Part shown: one piece after another, positions 34,869 through 42,500 of the stretch | Layout of the letters: each line of letters begins with the position of its first letter | Numbering within the stretch: the first letter of the stretch is position 1 | Assembly: GCF_964340395.1 (NCBI RefSeq) | Contig: NC_135567.1 | Location: 11,809,484-11,851,983 of the forward strand | Origin: Glandiceps talaboti | Lineage: Eukaryota; Hemichordata; Enteropneusta; Spengelidae | Direction of reading: 5' to 3' | Length of the DNA stretch: 42,500 nucleotides | Translations under genes and position numbers: made by a program | The notes under the pieces: generated by a model | The model's input: only the letters and a program-made list of their open reading frames with translations | Database searches by the model: none | What the model was told of the DNA's origin: nothing

Positions 34869-34941
34869 GTCATGTTAGCACAGCTGGTTAGAGAACTCTG
34901 ACTAGTCTTCAGGGGACATGGGTTTGAATCCTGCAAGAGAC
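34869..34941 (+). ncRNA. Degenerate tRNA-like sequence in unit C
   Basis: Homologous in position to those in units A and B. GTCATGT (34869-34875) pairs with AAGAGAC (34935-34941) at five of seven positions. The D stem is broken (GCAC opposite GAGA), but the anticodon stem is better here: CTCTGA opposite TCAGGG. The A-box region reads TTAGCACAGCTGG and the B box GGTTTGAATCC. This mixture of decay and preservation fits a common tRNA-derived ancestor that has decayed separately in each copy. Confidence 0.5.
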
Positions 34942-35329
34942 ACTTTTCTTTTCTCGTTGATAACAAACTTTAGTCATCAATAACTCTGTCAATGCAATAT
35001 TTCTGTCAACTAGATATGTTTATATGTTTCAACGTGTTGATCCACTTCTGATAAGCTCCTATAACTATCTAAGAAAATGTAAGGGGAATAGTATGAAATG
35101 AATTAGAGATATTTAAAACAGCAAATGACCTGTTGTGACACGAATTATTTTTTTATCTCCAAGCTCATACAAAATGGGATCAACCATCAAAATTTGCATA
35201 ACAGTTTTGAATTAAATTCACATACGATTGCCTCATTCATTATAAATAATTTTAGTGATATTTAATTTTCATAATAACAAGTATATTCCCTTTGTTTCAT
35301 GAACATTAATTTTTGTTTTGTTTTTTGTG

Positions 35330-35401
35330 TGTGTTTTACTTTGTTGTGTACAATGCACTGAGACGTATGTGTAGTGCGTTCTTTAAGAATTAAAATAATA
35401 A

Positions 35402-35454
<53 letters not shown>

Positions 35455-35455
35455 T
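35330..35455 (+). mobile_element. Possible SINE/LINE 3' tail ending in (AAT)n
   Basis: TTGTTGTGTACAATGCACTGAGACGTATG, then GTAGTGCGTTCTTTAAGAATTAAA leads into (AAT)n at 35394-35453. This resembles the common animal retroposon tail with a paired GCGC-type stem, a TATAAG-like segment and a trinucleotide repeat. It lies in the part of unit C that A and B lack, so it is probably a later insertion. Family assignment was from memory of such tails and needs a repeat library search. Confidence 0.35.
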
Positions 35456-38388
35456 AATTTATACAAAGCATGCAACGACTAACCGTCATCATATATTTTG
35501 TATATTGATGTTTGAATTTTAAACTTTAATTTAAAGTTTGTTGCTGATTTATGTTTATTGTATAAATATCAACTGCTGAGATTCAACTGACAGGCATTTT
35601 GTGTTTGATTGCAAATAAATGTCTAAAAAATAACATAATGTGCAACCATACCGGTTTTGAATCATTAAAATAAAATGTTCCGATTCCAATTTTCTCCACA
35701 TTCAAATAACAGAAAAGATATGTAGCAACTACTAGTCCAATCCAACTGAGCTGACAAAATTGTGTTTGAATGATGACGTCACTGCAATGTATACAGCTGC
35801 TAGTCTCAGAACAACAGTTTGCTCGTGTGTATGTGTGAAATACACATTAAGAGTACGCATGCGTAAATAAACTGGTCCCTGGACGGGGTCGATACAAGGT
35901 GAAATAAAGTATATTATGTATTACCGGTATCAAACTAGGATTCTAATCTCAAATTATAACTGAAAGATAATTCGTATTGATATACGAATATTTCTATATT
36001 TCTATACATATTATACAAATAACCAAATCAAAGCATCTAACCTATTTTTTTATATTTCTTCCCACACCTCATGCAAGTAAGGTGTAAACATAGAATGTTG
36101 TGTAAAAATTCTAGCCGGCAATTTTTGTTGTGTAGGTGTCTTAGGATGATCAGATAGAAGTTTGGTGAAAGAAAATTTGACTAGTTCATTAATATGCAAA
36201 TTAAGTCTAAAATATAATTTTATAGAATTTTTGGTAAAACTGTTTAAAAATTCCCCTCTTCCAAAACTCTACCAATTTATTGTATAGATGTCTTGTGATA
36301 TGCAGATATAAGTATATTCGAGACCAAGTCATTAATATGGGAATTAGAATTGTTTGGTAAACTGACACTCAAACGTTTCACTAGTACTCTAACGTTAAAA
36401 TTTGAGCTACCATATGTTGCTCGTCTTATGTTGGGATCCGAGTCACAAGGTTTCCAAAGACTACGAGTGAGAGAAAGCTTGTCAAGTATAAAACTAATAA
36501 ACCAGGTATATTTCCATTTACGCAAGCGTAAAGTCATTTGACAGGATCGTAGACGACAGAAGTGAGCTCGCTAACACACACACACGCATGCGTGGTAAAA
36601 CGAATTAACCTGTGCACTAGTTACCCGAACATGGATCGTGCTGATGTATACGTCATAATTTCGTGGCCAATCACAGCATTCATTTGATAAATCAGACTAA
36701 CAGTATAGCCACATACAAAATGTCAAATCGCACAAATTATATTTTTACGTCAACTTTTTCCCAGCAAATAAGTTAATGAGGGTTGGCGACATATTACGGT
36801 ATCTTCCACAAATTGTTTACCTGGCATAGTGATAATTGATAATAGTATATATATAACGATATAATTATCAGTGTACCGATTGAGTTAGCACGTTCCAGAA
36901 TTGGTATATGATAGTGTTAATAATGTTATGAAAATAACTAAATATAATAAATTCAAATGTATTTTGAATGTGTTTGCTTATAATTTTATTTTTACACGTT
37001 TACAAAATTATCGCATCTAAATGTGTAAAGATATGATTGGACCTCTTGACTTGTTGGTGTGGACAAATCATTATTACTTTTTCTTAAAATTAACAGCAAA
37101 AGGCAAAAAGCAAAACGACATCCTTGGAATAATTCCATAAAGAAATAATTCCCAAACTGGGCATACGTGTAGCAATACTATTACTAGGTGAGAGGACAGC
37201 TCCACCCACGCATGCGTCCCAGTCAAATATCAAACTGTGTTCAATCCCCATCCCACCCTTCACCTACTACAATTTTACAATTGAAAGCAGCTGAGTAATA
37301 GGTTGGGGAACTGTGTTGAAGTCGTTTGACCTGAGTTTACAAAGTAGAACTGTTTTTTGTTTAACTCTTTTCTGAAAACTTTTACAGTGTTAAGGAATGG
37401 TTTTGTATTTAATTTCCAACTCTGCTTTCCTGCTCGGACTAAACATTTCGGCTTAGTTTTTTAATTAAAATTGACGTCACCAACCAAAACAAATATTCGC
37501 GAGGCCAGATATTTTATCGGATAAAAATTTCAGTTACAATATTCCTCGATGCATGCATAGCAATGAGTTTACAGAGTGTTATTTAATTTAGCTTTATGTG
37601 GTCTCAGTCGGAAGTGAACCGCGTAGCCTTGAGAAATTGTGCATCACTGTTTTGATACCACGTACATTAGAAATGAACACCTGGTGCAAAACTAATTAAT
37701 CAAAGCATTATTTACTTAGAGATGGGACGCAACTCGCCAATAGATAAAACTACACCTCCTTACCGGACACATTAAAACGCAACACAGTCCGTAATATCAG
37801 AAGATCTAATAACCCATGATCCTATTAAAGTGTACTACTTCACACTTAATGTAGACTGTAATGATAATTATTGACGTAGTGAATGTACCGTCCTTCATTT
37901 CTGCACAACGCTTAACTTACTAGTCTGGAATTCAAATCATGACGTCACATTCGAAAGGCTTTGGTAGCTTTTTATTAGTAAGCGCTGTTATACGATTTTA
38001 AATTTGTGTAGTTGTAATGTGTTTGTAGCTAAACGGAAGTACTTGAATATTAAACACTTTGTCTCAAATAGATGTTAGCCGCTGTACTATTTACTGGTGT
38101 ATTGGCTTTAACATCATTAGATGGAGATAACAAAAATCCCTACCAGTCACCATTTTATCAATAAGCGATAACGATGTCTACACATAACATACCAAATGAT
38201 GTTTTAGCGTGTATTGATTTGTAATTAGTGTAATTTAATGATAATTACTCAACCCACATTCTATTAAACGATGTACAAAAATTAATTATCAACATCGGTA
38301 CAATGTCACACCATCACTTATGTAGGAGTGGGGGTAACTCATAAACAATCAGAGATTTGAAAATTTATCTGATCTTACGGCAAAATAG

Positions 38389-38427
38389 TATAAAAATGCC
38401 AGGAGTCCTCCGCATTTCTCATATCTA
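38389..38427 (+). promoter_or_regulatory. Core promoter: TATA box and initiator
   Basis: TATAAAA at 38389-38395 is followed 32 bp later by TCATATC (38419-38425), a full match to the initiator consensus with the A at 38421 as the likely start. The spacing is the classical one for RNA polymerase II. It lies directly after the end of unit C and is followed by an ATG and a splice donor within 60 bp. Confidence 0.5.
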
Positions 38428-38477
38428 CCCGAACGCTGCTGACTGCCGTCTGTACAGGAAACGACCATGATGGCGAG
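38421..38477 (+). CDS. Candidate first exon (short coding start, MMAR)
   Basis: From the predicted start at 38421 a 46-nt leader leads to ATG ATG GCG AG (38467-38477; context GACCATGATGG) and a donor GCGAG|GTAGGC, in phase 2. The first exon would encode only M-M-A and part of an arginine codon. No second exon was found between 38478 and 42500, so the gene, if real, has a long first intron or the call is wrong. The coordinates include the 5' leader; the coding part starts at 38467. Confidence 0.35.
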
Positions 38478-39419
38478 GTAGGCTATGTTCGTTTGTCAAC
38501 TAGATTTGATCATTACATGAACATGGCTTGTAATCGTTTACTTTGACCGCTTTATATGTGACGCTGTCTCCTTCTAGGTTGGCTATTTTACTCATTTATA
38601 GCTGATACAGGTGTTGCTTTGCCGCAATCCAAAAATTGGAGAATCTTTAGTACTCTCCATCACTTTTATACTGCTTTAAAACTAGATGAAGGCGTTGCTT
38701 TCTCCGTTATTGTTTAATGCTTGGAAAAAAAATATTCCTCTTAGAATTAAGACATATATACGACACCAGAATCTAAAAACGTGAGTGTTTGGTTGATTAA
38801 TACCTAGAATACGATTAACAATATTATAAGACTCCAAATACGGTTTGAATGTTGTGTTTGATGAAAACCGAGTTTCCTGTAAACTAATCAGTTTCAGTCA
38901 CCATTCAGCTCGCCAGAAGTCAACTTTTAGATACTGTGATGGTTCTTTTTCCCATCAATGTGTTTAAAACACCATTGTATTTTACAGTAGCAAATGGAAG
39001 TAAACAAACACGTCGGAAATTGAATAAATTTACGCTATTTTTTTATTCTAGGCTCTTATTTTTCAAAAGTGTAGTTTCAATTTAAAACTGGGTGTTCACG
39101 TTGCCCTTTGTAAAAGCTGTGTTGTGTCATATTCTTCAAATACATCAAGTTTTGTATTGATTTTTATTCATGTAAAGAAAAATGAGATCAGACATATTTT
39201 TCATTTAGCCAGGCCCAGATCTTAGAACTATCTCAGGGCCAAAAGCGTTCACCTGATACTTTCGCAATCTGCTCAGACAGTCAGGTTATCATTTCAAACA
39301 AAATAACATATTTGGTGTTATTTTTTCCCTTCATTAAAGATTAAAGACTTAAAAAAATTGCTGAGATTTGAGTATAATAATACTAAAATGCTAAATTTGT
39401 GTCATATTTTTTAAGTCTG
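38478..39419. other. Unassigned stretch after the candidate first exon
   Basis: AT-rich unique sequence. Acceptor-like sites exist (for example TTTTTTTATTCTAG near 39050), but the frames after them close quickly. No gene is supported. Confidence 0.4.
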
Positions 39420-39660
39420 ACAGGAGTCTAGTGATAACGGTTGTTACGTATTTACAGATACAGTGTCGTGTGTACCTGTACCTCTATGATCACGTGACCA
39501 TGTATCTAGGCCTACTCTTACCAGTATGGCATCGGTTAATCATGTGATCATGACGTCACACTTCACAGGTGCAAGAACGAATATACAACTACATCTCTGT
39601 AACATGGACAAAGTTTAGCTACAAACAGGTTTTGTAATTTCGTTATTGACTCGCACCTTC
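39420..39660 (+). repeat. Direct repeat X, copy 1 (with E-box and CRE)
   Basis: Diverged copy of 41900-42130. Shared landmarks are TTGTTA-GT-TTTA-AGATAC, ATCACGTGACCATG and TCTGTAACAT. This copy contains CACGTG (39491-39496) and TGACGTCA (39551-39558), which match E-box and cAMP-response-element consensus. No coding sequence. Confidence 0.5.
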
Positions 39661-39892
39661 ACGCCTATTTCGAAAATTATATTTTCTGGAGGATTATCAT
39701 CATTAAAAATAAGAATTTAATTCATGTGATTAACACTTTTGAGAGTTTGACAATTCTTGCAATTAAAACATCACAATATATGCCTCACTGGCGATCACAC
39801 ACAGCATGTACCATTAGCTGATTTGACCGGTACTTGTGTCGGATCGCTTGTTTTTATTTCACTTATAAATCTAATATTGAACTGATATGACG

Positions 39893-40090
39893 AACCTAAA
39901 CAAAATAAAATCGAAAATCGGCATTTTATTTACAAAGCGTAAACTTTGTCAAAATTCCAAACCGATGCACCCACATCAATTTTCAAGCTTCCCTAGCTCG
40001 TCCATAAAATGATGACTCCTATGATGTCATCACTGGTTAACTTATACAAGTCTAACAAGTTAAGAAAGTCAGTACCATAAAAATGACAGC
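39893..40090 (+). repeat. Direct repeat Y, copy 1
   Basis: Matches 41503-41740 in the same orientation: GAACCTAAA-AAAT, then AATCGAAAATC, TAAACTTTGTCAAAATTC, CCATAAAATGAT and TGATGTCA-CACTG-TTAACTTAT or GTAACTTAT. The copies differ by many small changes and by about 25 bp of extra sequence in copy 2. Open frames from here to about 40460 (both strands, up to 100 codons) resemble no family I recognise and are not called. Confidence 0.5.
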
Positions 40091-40960
40091 TAGTCTTACC
40101 GGTCTTACCGGTATCTAAATAAATTGCCAAGTGAAATTGCCCCAAAAGCTTTGGCTGTAAATACACCTTTTGTAAATTCGTACCATGTTTGTTGGAATCT
40201 ATTCTGGACATTGTGTTCTTTGATTCGTGAGATCTTAGCTATATGGGATACGTCAGACAGGATAAATCGGTTCATAAATTCTTTTGTAATATTAACAAAT
40301 AAGTATACCACACCTGCATGCTTAATACAAATCTTATTTGATATTTGAGCAATGATATTAGGTGATTGTATTGCATTGTGACGAAATGTAAACCAAATGT
40401 TATGCACCGACAGACATAACGTAACGAGTAGTAGTTTGTCGTCCCTTTGAGTTCACCTGTGGGCATTCATTAATAGAGTACAACATTAACAGAGCAAATG
40501 CAGTACGCATGCGTTTTAACAGACAACGGTCAGTGACTGTTGATATAGTCAACTAATTCTATGGCAACAGTCTCGATGGTTAAAAATAAATAATACTTTA
40601 AACCAAATGGAAACGGGTTTCGCCAATTTCTACTCACCAACAAATAAGAATCATTAGGATTGGTATCAGTAGAATTGGTAAATTTTACAATTAATAATAT
40701 TTTTTTAAACACAGTGTTACTCGATCGATGCAGTCGTCAACATGAAAAAGTGACAAATGTTTTTTTGTTATAAATATTGCTAATTCTCTGATTCTAAATT
40801 CGAATTCTTTAACCTTGTAGAGCACAATTTTTATTTTTTTATTTTCATTTTTTGCTGAAATAATATTCAATTGCGATAAAGGCTTTGTGTTTTCTGATTG
40901 CGATGTAAATGATCCCCCAGGTAGGTAAACAAATATATAAATAATTAAAAAAACTAATTA

Positions 40961-41099
40961 AATAAATAAATAAATAAACAAACAGACAGACAAACAAACA
41001 TACAAACAAACAAACAAACACATACATACATACATACATACATACATACATACATACATACATACATACATACATACATACATAAAAAGACATACAGGC

Positions 41100-41140
<41 letters not shown>

Positions 41141-41159
41141 GGCAGGCAGACAGACATGC

Positions 41160-41210
<51 letters not shown>

Positions 41211-41211
41211 G
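40961..41211. repeat. Compound microsatellite (AAAT)-(AAAC)-(ACAT)-(ACAG)
   Basis: Runs of AAAT, then AAAC, then ACAT (about 41020-41083), then ACAG with a few CAGG variants to 41211. Each motif differs from the next by one base, as expected if one repeat spawned the next. The minus-strand open frames are low-complexity and not genes. Confidence 0.95.
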
Positions 41212-42500
41212 AAATGTTAGTTAATTATCCTTTGCCATTTTTTGGCCAAGCGTGTCAAGTCAGTGTCTTTAATTATTTCTTCGCCTCGAGGAAAGATCGT
41301 TAACATTTCCCACTAATGATAGAATAAAAAGGTTATTTGTTGTGAACACGTTTTTGCGTCAGTATATTAATATGTCCATCGGTATCAATGTAGTTGAAAT
41401 TAAGTGTTGTGTAAAACAAACTAAAATACTCAAATAAAAATACTAATTTATTATTTTGTGTTTAGAAAACATGTCTCCTGTGTATCTTTTCAATCATATG
41501 AAGAACCTAAATAAATGAAATCGAAAATCAAAGGGTTATGTAGCAAGTACTGAATTAGTATAAACTTTGTCAAAATTCTAAACCAATACATCTACACTGT
41601 CTACATCTGATTTGAAGATTTCCTACGTCGCCCATAAAATGATAACGCCCATGATGTCACCACTGTGTAACTTATCAATAATAATTACAGGTATCTACAC
41701 ACTTTGTGAAGTCAGTACCAAATAACAAATGCCATATTATACATCATTTTTCGTCACTCATGATAGCCAGGTTTGTTCAGTTATTGTGAAATCTATAAGA
41801 AATAACTGCAAAGAAAAAAAATAATGGACTTATATGAAAGTGAGGAAAGAAAACAGGACAACAGTGTTAAAACGTGAAAACAATTTTAAGAAGTAAAATC
41901 TCTCAGGAGTGCTAGTAATTGTTATGTGTTTAAAGATACGGTGATATTGCTTGTACGCCTATTATCACTTGATCGAATTTCTGTAGCTCTACTTCAGAAC
42001 GTCTACATGGTTGGGTAATCACGTGACCATGACGTCATATGGTAAAGGTACATGAACTAGTGTACATCCCATATATCGGTTCTGTAACATAACCATGCAG
42101 ACACAAATATGAATTTCACAATTCCATTATTTACCAGAGATCGACATCACCACTACACGACCTACTCTAAAACTTTTACTCGAAAGACAAAATTACAGTA
42201 TTCTACAATATTCTTTTTTTTTTCATTCATATTTAGGAATTAATCGCAGGAAACGTGTGTATATATATTTTTTAACCCTGTATAATTTGTAAATGCTTTT
42301 CGACATGTAACTACTTTGCATTCGATAATATGTCATTATTGGTATATTTATCGTTACTACTGATAATATCATTCCCCTTTCTATTTATTGTGCCATTACA
42401 CACTTGTACAAATTAAAAATTAAAAAAATATATAATTAAATCATGGGGGAAATGAAATAATTTCTAAAATTATAAGCATGATTGAGGGAAATGTATATGG
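41212..42500. other. Right end: direct repeats Y and X (second copies), no gene seen
   Basis: Holds repeat Y copy 2 (41503-41740) and repeat X copy 2 (41900-42130). In the latter CACGTG (42020-42025) and TGACGTCA (42030-42037) are only 10 bp apart, start to start. The last 300 bases are AT-rich without features. Confidence 0.5.

Larger units (their letters stand above)
34787..38235. repeat. 3.5-kb non-coding unit C (diverged, rearranged copy)
   Basis: Older copy of units A and B. The part with the tRNA-like sequence (34787-34990) and the part from about 35720 (ACTAGTCCAATCCAACTGAGCT) to 38235 are homologous. The stretch 35000-35720 has no match in A or B and holds an (AAT)n tail. Roughly 350 bp present in A and B between the homologues of 35855 and 36584 are missing. 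ACGCATGCGT palindromes lie at 35855, 36584 and 37208; TGACGTCA sites lie at 35774 and 37940. Homology stops at about 38235, some 330 bp short of the unit end seen in A, and no minisatellite follows. Confidence 0.85.

Noticed and set aside
35262-35492. 76-codon minus-strand frame with an isoleucine run
   Set aside because: It is the (AAT)n tract read on the other strand.
40105-40407. 100-codon minus-strand frame and a 74-codon plus-strand frame over it
   Set aside because: Neither resembles a family I know, the two overlap, and part lies next to diverged repeat Y. It might be a decayed transposon fragment, but I cannot support that.

Overview
The window looks like nuclear DNA from a metazoan, probably a marine invertebrate. 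It is AT-rich and low in genes. Coding sequence is split into exons with GT-AG borders, and there are many tetranucleotide microsatellites, foldback elements, tRNA-derived sequences and very large tandem repeats. I cannot place the species from sequence alone. Nothing bacterial or viral was seen.

Region 1 (about 2.2-9.9 kb, + strand) holds the 3' part of one gene for an extracellular repeat protein. Four large phase 1-1 exons (2250-2690, 3700-4104, 4730-5137, 7523-7909) each encode one copy of a cysteine-containing, probably beta-sandwich domain of about 130-147 residues. A 24-nt acidic micro-exon (8907-8930) and a short exon for a hydrophobic C-terminus ending in TAA (9143-9222) follow. Together they encode 581 residues of a surface protein that is probably GPI-anchored. 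The signal peptide and 5' exons were not found and should lie upstream of the window. A strong acceptor at 9784/9785 may mark a 3'-UTR exon or an alternative last exon.

Region 2 (about 10-16.3 kb) is mostly intergenic. It contains a 690-bp foldback element (10030-10715), two large ACAT/ATGT microsatellites (11.8 and 12.3-12.7 kb) and two weak candidate first exons (15488-15588 and 15805-15878).

Region 3 (about 16.3-38.2 kb) dominates the window. It is a composite locus in which an array of a 38-bp minisatellite alternates with a 3.5-kb non-coding unit, three times: array 1 (1.6 kb) + unit A, array 2 (6.0 kb) + unit B, array 3 (3.7 kb) + unit C. Units A and B are near-identical, and C is older and rearranged. 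Each unit starts with a tRNA-like sequence with A and B box motifs and carries conserved ACGCATGCGT palindromes and a TGACGTCA site. The 38-bp monomer has no stop in any minus-strand frame, so very long minus-strand open frames arise there; these are not genes.

Region 4 (38.2-42.5 kb) begins with a well-spaced TATA box and initiator, then a short possible first coding exon with a splice donor (38389-38477). Two diverged direct repeats (39.4/41.9 kb and 39.9/41.5 kb) and a compound microsatellite (40961-41211) follow. No further exon could be supported.
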